A DNA stretch of 64,000 nt from Mycobacterium deserti. Its GTDB lineage: Bacteria > Actinomycetota > Actinomycetes > Mycobacteriales > Mycobacteriaceae. Position 1 is the first letter of the stretch, and each line of letters begins with the position of its first letter. The stretch lies in the NCBI RefSeq assembly GCF_025345615.1, contig NZ_JAODWD010000007.1, positions 248,001 through 312,000 on the forward strand, read 5' to 3'. Of this stretch, positions 55,240-62,282 are shown in pieces. The notes below the pieces were generated by a model, which was not told the DNA's origin, ran no database searches, and worked only from the letters and a program-made list of their open reading frames with translations. The position numbers and the translations under genes were made by a program.

Positions 55240-55557
55240 TCAGGGGACAATCGAGAAGACCGGCGAGGTGCGGTCGAAGACCGGCTTGCGCACGTCGTTG
55301 CGCTTCGGTGCCGTGGTCACCACGATCTTGCCGTCGCGGCAGCTGACGATCTTTCCGTCGACGAAGACGTCCTGGCCGTTGTCAATCGGCACCGGGTAGC
55401 CGTCTGCGTCGGTGTAGGTGCACCCGCCGCTGCCGGGAGTCTGTTCATTGTCGACGGCATGAGCGGTCGCGGGGGCGATAGCGAGAACGGCGAACGCGCC
55501 GAGAAGCGTTGCGGCGTACTTGAAGCGGGTCAGGTTGCGGGTGGTCGACGTGGTCAT
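55240..55557 (-). CDS. Small secreted protein of unknown function
   Basis: A 105-residue exported protein starting at ATG 55557 with GAGGAAG 5 nt upstream. The signal peptide covers about 1-34 (YAATLLGAFAVLAIAPATAHA). The mature part has two cysteines (GGCTYTDADGYPVP and KIVSCRDGKIVV) that could pair. It is basic near the end. I do not recognise the family. It stands alone between the phosphoesterase gene and the divergent GGDEF-EAL gene. Confidence 0.7.
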   Translation of the reverse strand: MTTSTTRNLTRFKYAATLLGAFAVLAIAPATAHAVDNEQTPGSGGCTYTDADGYPVPIDNGQDVFVDGKIVSCRDGKIVVTTAPKRNDVRKPVFDRTSPVFSIVP

Positions 55558-55759
55558 GGTGGCTTCCTCTCGATGGTCTTCGGGGTGTTGCGGTTGTTGA
55601 GAGAAATACTGCGCGTTCAGCACCTGCTGCGTAATCGCCGATAAGCCAGAGTCCGTCGCCGGAAGGGGAAGAGTTTCCTATCCACCAGGCAAGCACCGCC
55701 CGTCCCCGCTCCGACGCGGGTAGCAATTGCATTCGAGCGTGGCCGAATCTTTGCCGAGT

Positions 55760-55765
55760 TAAGAT
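55760..55765 (+). promoter_or_regulatory. Candidate -10 box for leaderless GGDEF-EAL transcript
   Basis: TAAGAT matches TANNNT and ends 6 nt before GTG 55772. No Shine-Dalgarno precedes this start, consistent with leaderless translation. Confidence 0.4.
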
Positions 55766-55771
55766 CCCCGC

Positions 55772-57535
55772 GTGGGGTGGACATGGGGCGACTGGGCGTC
55801 GTTCCGGCGTGCCCGACTGTGGCCCGGTATCGCGACGCCGACCCTGACTTCCCGCACGGCGGCTGCGTGCCTGCTGGTCGGGGGTCTACTGGTGGCATTT
55901 CTCACCACGTTGGTGCCGACGTCGTTTCACTCTGTGGCGGTCCAGTACGCCAACGCCGCGGTGGCCGCAGTGGTCGGCGTCGGAGTGTTGCTGTGGGGCC
56001 ACCGCCTGCAGTTGTGGCAGTTTCACTTGCTGGTGGTGATGTCGACGGTGCAGATCACCGTCTCGGTCAGCCAGGCAGCCGAAGCCACGGTCGCGGTGTC
56101 TTTTGCGACCCTCTACGTTTTCATTGCCACGGCGGGATTCTTCGTCCCGTGGTGGGCCGCGGTGTTCTACGTGAGCCTGGCGGCGGGATCCTGCATGGTG
56201 GCGCTGGGTGTGACGTCGGCCGCAGCGTGGTGGGCGGGCGTCTTCGCTGCGAGTACGACCGTGGTGATCGGCTTCGTCATCGCTCTGCTCGGGCGGATCG
56301 TTTCAGGGGCCGAACTGGACACGGCGACTGGGCTGCCCAACCGGCGAGGCTTCGAGCGCCTGCTCGCTATGGCGATCTCCCGGGCGCAGTCTGTCGGACA
56401 GCGGCCGGCACTCGTGCTGTTGTCGGTGGACGGCTGGGGGGCGGTACGCCGCCAGTTCGGTTACCGAGCCGGTGACGAGATGCTGCGGGCGGTGGTTGCG
56501 GCCTGGCGCGAGGTGATCGGTCGCGAGCTCGTGCTGGCCCGCATGGTCGACGACGAATTCGTGGTGCTCGCCCACAACGTGACCGATCAAGAGGCTGTCG
56601 CACTGTCGCACCGTATGCGCGAGGCGGTGCCGTGGGACTGTTCGGTCGGCGTAACAGTCTGGCAGCCAGGCGAATCGGCCTCGGACGTGCTGAGTCGCGT
56701 CGACGTCGCTCTGCGCCGAGCGAAACGCGTCGGCCGCAATCGCACAATGCTGGAGTCTGCGGGACTTCCCCCAATCGCGGTTGAATTACGAGAGGCATTG
56801 GCCGCCGGAGCTATTGAGGTGTTGTACCAGCCTATCGTCCGATTATCGGCCCCAGAGACGATAGTGGGTATCGAGGCGCTGTTGCGGTGGGCACCAGAGT
56901 CGCGGCCGTGTGTCACCCTGGCTGAGGTGATCGAGGTCGCGGAGAACACCAGATTGATCGGGGCGCTCGACCGCGTCGTGCTGCGCCGCGCGTGCCTTGA
57001 CGCTCAGCGGATGCAGGCACGGTCGCCGCAGCAGCGACTGTCGTTGAGCGTCAACGTTTCCGGTTTGGAGCTGACCGAGGACGGCTACGCCGCCCGTGTC
57101 GCCGAAATCCTCACTGAAACCGGATGGCCGGCTCATCAGCTCGTGCTCGAGGTCACCGAGACCGTACTGGATGCCGACACCCCCTCCTCGATCTCCGCCC
57201 TGCATGAACTGCGCGCGCGGGGCGTACGGATCGCCATCGACGATTTCGGGACCGGCTATTCCTCGTTGAGCCGGTTGCACACGATCCCGACCGACTACCT
57301 GAAGCTCGAAGCGGCGTTCACTGCGTCCATGCACGACGCGTGTTCGTCCAAGCCTCTCCTGCGGGCGATCGCGGCACTGGCCGAGGCGCTCGATGTGGCG
57401 GTGATCGTCGAGGGAATCGAGACCGCGGAGCAGGCAAACGTGTTGGGGAACCTCGGCTTCGACCTGGCTCAGGGCTACTTCTTCGGCATACCGCAGGATT
57501 ACGAAGCCATTGCGGGCTCGCTGGCAGCCCAATGA
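55772..57535 (+). CDS. Membrane GGDEF-EAL protein with degenerate GGDEF
   Basis: A 587-residue protein with an N-terminal membrane module of about five to six helices (30-175), then a GGDEF-like domain (180-330) and an EAL domain (335-580). The signature that should read GGDEF is VDDEF (259-263), so diguanylate cyclase activity is doubtful. The EAL side looks intact: EALLRW with Glu368, SVNVSG, EVTET, IDDFGTGYSSL and VEGIET. It therefore likely acts as a c-di-GMP phosphodiesterase with a regulatory GGDEF domain. The start is GTG 55772, probably leaderless. Confidence 0.9.
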   Translation: MGWTWGDWASFRRARLWPGIATPTLTSRTAAACLLVGGLLVAFLTTLVPTSFHSVAVQYANAAVAAVVGVGVLLWGHRLQLWQFHLLVVMSTVQITVSVSQAAEATVAVSFATLYVFIATAGFFVPWWAAVFYVSLAAGSCMVALGVTSAAAWWAGVFAASTTVVIGFVIALLGRIVSGAELDTATGLPNRRGFERLLAMAISRAQSVGQRPALVLLSVDGWGAVRRQFGYRAGDEMLRAVVAAWREVIGRELVLARMVDDEFVVLAHNVTDQEAVALSHRMREAVPWDCSVGVTVWQPGESASDVLSRVDVALRRAKRVGRNRTMLESAGLPPIAVELREALAAGAIEVLYQPIVRLSAPETIVGIEALLRWAPESRPCVTLAEVIEVAENTRLIGALDRVVLRRACLDAQRMQARSPQQRLSLSVNVSGLELTEDGYAARVAEILTETGWPAHQLVLEVTETVLDADTPSSISALHELRARGVRIAIDDFGTGYSSLSRLHTIPTDYLKLEAAFTASMHDACSSKPLLRAIAALAEALDVAVIVEGIETAEQANVLGNLGFDLAQGYFFGIPQDYEAIAGSLAAQ

Positions 57536-57577
57536 CCTGCGGCGCGGCCCCGGCTAACCGTCGTCGGGGTGGCAGAG

Positions 57578-58420
57578 CTACCCGCGTGGATGCGACGCGA
57601 CCTCAATGACTTGCCGCAGCGGTTCTACAGAGGTCCCGATCTCGCCGACGAACGGGTGCGAGAGTTCCAAGACGAGAAAGAGGTTGGCGGCCACCAGAAC
57701 GCCCAGGATCCCGACCATCGTGTAGTGCGTCGCGGCCTTCTCGACGTCGTAGATGATGGCGCAGGCCAGAAGCAGGCCGCTGGTCAAAACGATGACCGCC
57801 CACAGCGACCAAGGCGGGCCGACGTCGGTGCGTGCTTGCAGCACCCGTTCGGTGCGGGCCTGGCTGAGGCTGTTGAGGTTCGTGAAAGAGGCCGCCAGAA
57901 GCGTCTTTTGGGCGTCAGTGCGCGCCTGGACCTGTCCGTACGTGGAATAAAGTCGCGCCAACGCGTCGTCGGCCTCGGGGAAGGATCGCCCGCTGGCAGC
58001 CTCCGTCCATTCGGCTACCGCCGCGTGTTCATACTCCAGAAGGCTCTGCCGAATTCGCCCGCGATCGGGGTCGTCGAACACGGCGAGGTCTCTAGCGAGT
58101 TGCACACCGGCCGCGCCCTCGATCCGTGCCCTACCGTCTGCATCGTTGATCTGGCCCCACATTGCGGAGACAACGAAACCAATGAAGAAGGCAAACACGA
58201 ATCCGACCACGCCGAAGGCGAATCTGATCACGTCGTTGTGTTCGTCTCCTTTGAGGTTCGGGAAGCGATTGCGCACGAACCGTTGCAGGAGCACTGCCCC
58301 ACCGGCGACGACGGCGATGAGTCCGAGCAACAGCAACCACGACGGCAGGTTGCTCACCAACCACTGACTCAAGGCCGCTCCTCTCGATTCCGGCACCCCC
58401 GATACGGGCTTCTCGACCAT
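57578..58420 (-). CDS. DUF4239-like membrane protein
   Basis: A 280-residue membrane protein with hydrophobic helices near 27-45 and 70-90, a soluble helical stretch (100-200) and two C-terminal helices (205-225, 233-252). The pattern, with FAFGVVGFVFAFFIGFVVSAMWGQI, is that of DUF4239 proteins. The function is unknown. It is convergent with the GGDEF-EAL gene (42-nt gap). The ATG at 58420 lacks a strong ribosome site, so the exact start is uncertain. Confidence 0.75.
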   Translation of the reverse strand: MVEKPVSGVPESRGAALSQWLVSNLPSWLLLLGLIAVVAGGAVLLQRFVRNRFPNLKGDEHNDVIRFAFGVVGFVFAFFIGFVVSAMWGQINDADGRARIEGAAGVQLARDLAVFDDPDRGRIRQSLLEYEHAAVAEWTEAASGRSFPEADDALARLYSTYGQVQARTDAQKTLLAASFTNLNSLSQARTERVLQARTDVGPPWSLWAVIVLTSGLLLACAIIYDVEKAATHYTMVGILGVLVAANLFLVLELSHPFVGEIGTSVEPLRQVIEVASHPRG

Positions 58421-58489
58421 AGGTGTCTGCTCGGTTCCCGAAGGACGATTGCAAAATCCGGAATTGCGACTGGCACAGCGGGATCGGTG

Positions 58490-58918
58490 TCACGTCCGCC
58501 CGGCCGTCAGCCGTGTCAGTAGTCCAGCGACGCGGACGGCGATGTCGTCTCGAATTGCGCGCATGCGTTCGATGCCATCGATGCCCCGTTCAGACGGTTC
58601 GTCAGTGTCCCAGTTCTCGAGTTCCGTTCCGTCGACGGGTTCGACATGGGCTTCGCGCCCGAGAGTGACGACGATGTCTACTTCGCGGACGAGTTCAGGG
58701 TCGAGCAACTTCGGTGTTTCGGCGCTGATGTCGACGCCGACTTCGAGGAGCGCCTCGGCGGAGAGCGAATTGATTGTGGTTGCTGGCTGCGTGCCCGCCG
58801 AGTACACCAAGACGGCCTCGCCGGCGGCTTTGCGCATCAGCCCGGCGGCCATCTGGGACTTGCCCCCGTTCTTGACGCAGACGAACAGTACCGACGGCGG
58901 GAGCGCAGCGTGTTGCAT
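58490..58918 (-). CDS. ArsC-like low-molecular-weight phosphatase-fold protein
   Basis: A 142-residue LMW-PTPase/ArsC-fold protein. The P-loop reads FVCVKNGGKSQMA, so the Cys (Cys14) is kept but the Arg of C-x5-R-S is replaced by Lys20. Later residues (VTLGREAHVEPVDG, ENWDTDEPSERG) match arsenate reductases. Its ATG overlaps the stop of the canonical arsC by 1 nt. Similar C-V-K-N-x-x-K-S proteins occur in actinobacterial ars operons as arsenate-mycothiol transferases, as I recall. It is the last gene of the operon. Confidence 0.8.
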   Translation of the reverse strand: MQHAALPPSVLFVCVKNGGKSQMAAGLMRKAAGEAVLVYSAGTQPATTINSLSAEALLEVGVDISAETPKLLDPELVREVDIVVTLGREAHVEPVDGTELENWDTDEPSERGIDGIERMRAIRDDIAVRVAGLLTRLTAGRT

Positions 58919-59334
58919 CAGGCGCCAGGGGTGATGCCGAGTTCGTCGAGGAGGCGGCGGACACGCTTCTCGATGTCGTCGCGGATGACCCGGACGGCGT
59001 CGATGCCCTGGCCTGCCGGGTCGGGCAGCTCCCAACTTTCGTACCGTTTACCGGGAAAGACCGGACAGGCGTCGCCGCAGCCCATGGTGACGACGACATC
59101 GGCGGCCTGGACGATTTCGTCGGTCCAGGGCTTGGGAAACTCACCGGTGATGTCGACGCCGACCTCGTCCATCGCAGTGACAGCGGCAGGATTGATCTCA
59201 TCGCCCGGTTCGGACCCGCCAGACCATGCCACTGCCAGGTCTCCGGCGAGATGGTTGAAGTACCCGAGTGCCATCTGGGAGCGGCCCGCATTGTGGGTGC
59301 ACAAGAACAGCACGGTGGGCTTGTTGTCGGTCAT
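58918..59334 (-). CDS. arsC: Arsenate reductase ArsC (LMW-PTPase type)
   Basis: A 138-residue arsenate reductase. The P-loop is FLCTHNAGRSQMA with Cys12 and Arg18. TMGCGDACPVFPGKRYESWELPDP carries the further cysteines and the general-acid Asp region. It reduces arsenate to arsenite, which Acr3 then exports; the electron donor in this host is probably mycothiol/mycoredoxin or thioredoxin. The start ATG 59334 has GGAG 7 nt upstream and overlaps the acr3 stop by 4 nt. Confidence 0.92.
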   Translation of the reverse strand: MTDNKPTVLFLCTHNAGRSQMALGYFNHLAGDLAVAWSGGSEPGDEINPAAVTAMDEVGVDITGEFPKPWTDEIVQAADVVVTMGCGDACPVFPGKRYESWELPDPAGQGIDAVRVIRDDIEKRVRRLLDELGITPGA

Positions 59335-60437
59335 CGTGGGCTCCGATCGGTGAGCATCGTTGCCGGGTTGTTGGGAGTGAATCGGCGTCGCAGGGCAAGA
59401 GAGACGTAGACCAGCGCGACGAGGACGGGCACTTCGATCAGTGGGCCGACGACTCCGGCGAGGGCCTGGCCGGAGGTTGCCCCGTAGGTGGCGATGGCCA
59501 CGGCGATGGCCAGCTCGAAATTGTTGCCTGCTGCGGTGAAGGCCAAGGTGGTGGTGCGTTCGTACCCGAGGCCGACCGAGGCGCCCAGCAGGTAGCCGCC
59601 GCCCCACATGACGGCGAAGTAGACCAGCAGCGGCAGAGCGATGCGGATGACGTCGAGGGGGCGGCTGGTGATCTGCTCGCCCTGCAGCGCGAAGAGGATG
59701 ACGATGGTGAACAGCAGTCCATAGAGCGCCCACGGGCCGACCTTGGGCAGGAACGTGGAGTCGTACCACGTTCGGCCCCTAACCTTTTCACCCAGCCGCC
59801 GGGACAGATAGCCCGCCAGCAGTGGGATGCCGAGGAAGATGAGGACCGATTTGGCGATCTGCCACGGCGAGGTGCTGATGGTGGCCTGTTCCCACCCGAG
59901 CCAGCCGGGCAGCACCGAGAGGTAGAACCAGCCGAGGACGGCGAACATGATCACCTGGAACACGGAGTTCAGCGCGACCAGGACGGCGGCGGCTTCCCGG
60001 TCACCGCAGGCCAGGTCGTTCCAGATGATCACCATCGCGATGCAGCGCGCCAAGCCGACGATGATCAGGCCGGTGCGATACTCGGGCAGATCCGGCAGCA
60101 GCAGCCAGGCCAGGGCGAACATCAGCGCCGGGCCGATCACCCAATTCAGCACCAGCGAGCTGAGCAGGAGCTTGCGGTCGCCGGTGACAGCGTCGAGGCG
60201 GTCGTAGCGCACCTTGGCCAGAACGGGGTACATCATGATCAGCAGGCCGAGCGCGATGGGTAACGAAATACCGTCCAACTGAACAAGATTGAGAGCAGTG
60301 TCTAAACCGGGCACGAGCCGTCCAAGCAGCAGTCCTGCGGCCATCGCGATACCGATCCACACCGGCAGGAACCGGTCGAGGAGCGACAGCTTTTCGATGA
60401 CGGTGGAGTGCGCGTCGGAGGTGACGGGCTCGGTCAC
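59331..60437 (-). CDS. acr3: Arsenite efflux permease Acr3
   Basis: A 368-residue membrane protein of about ten helices, of the Acr3 type. Signature blocks are GLARCIAMVIIWNDLACGD, with the conserved Cys132, and AAGNNFELAIAVAIATYG. It pumps As(III) out of the cell using the proton gradient. Its ATG overlaps the arsR stop and its stop overlaps the arsC start, so arsR-acr3-arsC-arsC-like form one translationally coupled operon. Confidence 0.93.
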   Translation of the reverse strand: MTEPVTSDAHSTVIEKLSLLDRFLPVWIGIAMAAGLLLGRLVPGLDTALNLVQLDGISLPIALGLLIMMYPVLAKVRYDRLDAVTGDRKLLLSSLVLNWVIGPALMFALAWLLLPDLPEYRTGLIIVGLARCIAMVIIWNDLACGDREAAAVLVALNSVFQVIMFAVLGWFYLSVLPGWLGWEQATISTSPWQIAKSVLIFLGIPLLAGYLSRRLGEKVRGRTWYDSTFLPKVGPWALYGLLFTIVILFALQGEQITSRPLDVIRIALPLLVYFAVMWGGGYLLGASVGLGYERTTTLAFTAAGNNFELAIAVAIATYGATSGQALAGVVGPLIEVPVLVALVYVSLALRRRFTPNNPATMLTDRSPR

Positions 60438-60814
60438 GCCGGCGCCCCCAACGCCATGTCGTCGGCCGCGGTGCTCAGCACTGACGAGATCAAGTTCAAT
60501 GCCTCAGGAACCACGGAGTAGTACACCCAGGAGGCTCGGCGCTCGGAAGCGAGGAGACCGGCTTCTTTGAGCACCCTGAGGTGGTGGGAGATCGTCGGTT
60601 GGCTGACGTCGAAATCGCCGGAGATGTCGCAGACACATGCTTCGCGATTTGCATGACTGGCAACCAGGCTGAACAGGCGAAGACGCACCGGGTCGGACAG
60701 GGCCTTGAGTTTCGCTGCGATGTCCGCGGCGGCGGCGCTCGACAGCGGCTCTCGGACCAACGGGGCATAGGCGCATGCCGACACATCGGTCAGCGGAAGA
60801 CCTGGTTTAGACAC
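60434..60814 (-). CDS. arsR: ArsR-family repressor
   Basis: A 126-residue ArsR/SmtB winged-helix repressor. The recognition helix region is VSQPTISHHLRVLKEAGLL. Candidate As(III) ligands are Cys60 and Cys62 in EACVCDI (ELCVCDL-type site), with Cys14 near the N-terminus. The GTG start 60814 lies 3 nt from an inverted repeat that is its likely operator. It controls the acr3-arsC operon. Confidence 0.9.
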   Translation of the reverse strand: MSKPGLPLTDVSACAYAPLVREPLSSAAAADIAAKLKALSDPVRLRLFSLVASHANREACVCDISGDFDVSQPTISHHLRVLKEAGLLASERRASWVYYSVVPEALNLISSVLSTAADDMALGAPA

Positions 60815-60817
60815 TCA

Positions 60818-60837
60818 TCGATATTGACAGTTATCGA
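60818..60837. promoter_or_regulatory. ArsR operator candidate
   Basis: TCGATA (60818-60823) and TATCGA (60832-60837) form a perfect inverted repeat with an 8-nt spacer, just upstream of the arsR GTG. Such dyads are the usual ArsR binding sites. Confidence 0.55.
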
Positions 60838-60920
60838 ATCAAGGCGCAAATGAACGGTTGGTGTCGCCGGGGCGACCCGGCGAGCTGTGGGTGTGAGCTC
60901 GCCGGGTCAGCGCTCGACGG

Positions 60921-61403
60921 TCAGCAGCAGGACGACCCTGCCGCCACTTTGGTTTGGTCGGCGGAGGTACCTCCACAGCAGACCCCGCCCCCGGTGTTGC
61001 CACTCTCATCGGGATGCTCCGGGCTGGTGCCGAAGGTGTCGGAGTCGGAGAGCACGGTGTAGACCTCCCACTTCTCGCCTGCGGGGCCGGTGACCCAGAC
61101 CTTGTCTTGGGTGGCGAAGCAGCAGGTGGTGCCGATTTCCTCGTCGGTGAACAGACCTTCACCGGTGAGCCGCGCGATCTCGGCGTGCACGGTGTCGCTG
61201 GACTCGACCTCGACGCCGAGGTGATTGATGGTCCCGCCCTTGCCGGGGTTTTGCAGCAGCACCAACTTCAGCGGCGGTTCTACCACGGCGAAGTTGGCGT
61301 AGCCCTCCTTCACTTTGTTGGGCGGGGTGTTGAACAACTTGGAGTAGAACGTGACGGCCTGGTCGAGGTCGTCAACATTGAGTGCGAGCTGTACGCGGGA
61401 CAT
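60921..61403 (-). CDS. arsI: ArsI/CadI-type dioxygenase-fold protein
   Basis: A 160-residue glyoxalase-fold protein of the ArsI/CadI family. Metal and arsenic ligands can be proposed as His61 (NHLGVEV), Glu113 (EKWEVYT) and the vicinal Cys94-Cys95 (TTCCFATQ), as in the C-As lyase ArsI that breaks down methylarsenite. CadI (Rv2641) of M. tuberculosis is in the same family. The C-terminal tail adds two more Cys pairs (VCCGG and SSCC). ATG 61403 has AGGAAGG upstream. It is divergent from the second arsR. Confidence 0.87.
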   Translation of the reverse strand: MSRVQLALNVDDLDQAVTFYSKLFNTPPNKVKEGYANFAVVEPPLKLVLLQNPGKGGTINHLGVEVESSDTVHAEIARLTGEGLFTDEEIGTTCCFATQDKVWVTGPAGEKWEVYTVLSDSDTFGTSPEHPDESGNTGGGVCCGGTSADQTKVAAGSSCC

Positions 61404-61467
61404 GGGAACCTTCCTGGGTTTGTGACTTATATCGAAGTAGCCGGCTGCGCCCATGATGCCCACCTCT

Positions 61468-61481
61468 TTGACTTATGTCAA
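61468..61481. promoter_or_regulatory. Second ArsR operator candidate
   Basis: TTGAC-TTAT-GTCAA is a perfect inverted repeat with a 4-nt spacer, located between the divergent arsI and second arsR genes and about 20 nt before the GTG at 61503. Confidence 0.5.
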
Positions 61482-61502
61482 CGTTCTCGGCAGGATGGGC
61501 GT

Positions 61503-61862
61503 GTGCCGAAGAGTCTGCCGATGATCGATATGTCCGCGCCGGTGTGCTGTGCGCCGGTGGCGGCCGGCCCGATGAGCGACGACGATGCGCTGCACGTGGC
61601 GTTGCGTCTCAAGGCTCTTGCCGATCCCGCGCGGGTCAAGATCATGTCGTACCTGTTCAGCTCCGCCGCGGGCGAAGAGAACAGCAGCGATCTCGCTACG
61701 GCGTTGGGCCTGACCGAGTCCACCGTCAGCCACCACCTCAGCCAGCTCCGGCGGGCCGGACTGGTCTCCTCGGAGCGACGCGGCATGAACGTCTTTCACC
61801 GTCCCCACCGAGACGCTGTCGTCGCGCTCTGTGCCGTCCTGGACCCCACCTGCTGCACCTGA
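61503..61862 (+). CDS. arsR: Second ArsR-family repressor
   Basis: A 119-residue ArsR protein. The helix-turn-helix is LGLTESTVSHHLSQLRRAGLV. Its putative metal ligands differ from the first ArsR: Cys15-Cys16 near the N-terminus (APVCCAP) and Cys117-Cys118 at the end (DPTCCT), with no ELCVCDL site. The start GTG 61503 has AGGA upstream; ATG 61530 is a possible alternative. It probably controls itself and the divergent arsI. Confidence 0.88.
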   Translation: MPKSLPMIDMSAPVCCAPVAAGPMSDDDALHVALRLKALADPARVKIMSYLFSSAAGEENSSDLATALGLTESTVSHHLSQLRRAGLVSSERRGMNVFHRPHRDAVVALCAVLDPTCCT

Positions 61863-62282
61863 CATACCCGCTGGGGCCGAACTCGTCGGTGTTACCTTCT
61901 CGGCTCGTACCGCAAGGCCACCGCGCCCGACCCGAAACCCAGCCGGCTCATCAGCATCAAGTCGACACGCTTCCGCTCCGCACCTTGGCGCAGGAGGGTC
62001 GAGCGGATCTGATTGCCGTCCAGACGTGGCACGTCATTGCGACGAAGCCGACGTTGACGCTCGTAACGTGGTGTCTGCACGGGCGAATCCCACCAGCACC
62101 GCATGCCCATTCGTCTACAACCCTCGCGTCGCATGGGTGCACCGTCGACGCCAGAGTCTGGAACCTAGCATCCGTGTCCGAGTGTCATTTCGAGTTGCGG
62201 CGTGAAAACCGAACCACCGCCCTGGATGTTGGAGAGGCTGTGCCGGTGTCGGTTTAGCGGCCGGGCTGGCCCCGGCCCATGG
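61863..62282. other. 420-nt region without a recognisable gene
   Basis: This stretch between the second arsR and the tandem-repeat gene has several open frames on both strands, but none carries a familiar domain, a good ribosome site or a consistent codon pattern. Possible leftovers of rearrangement are not excluded. I see no repeats or RNA genes in it. Confidence 0.4.
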
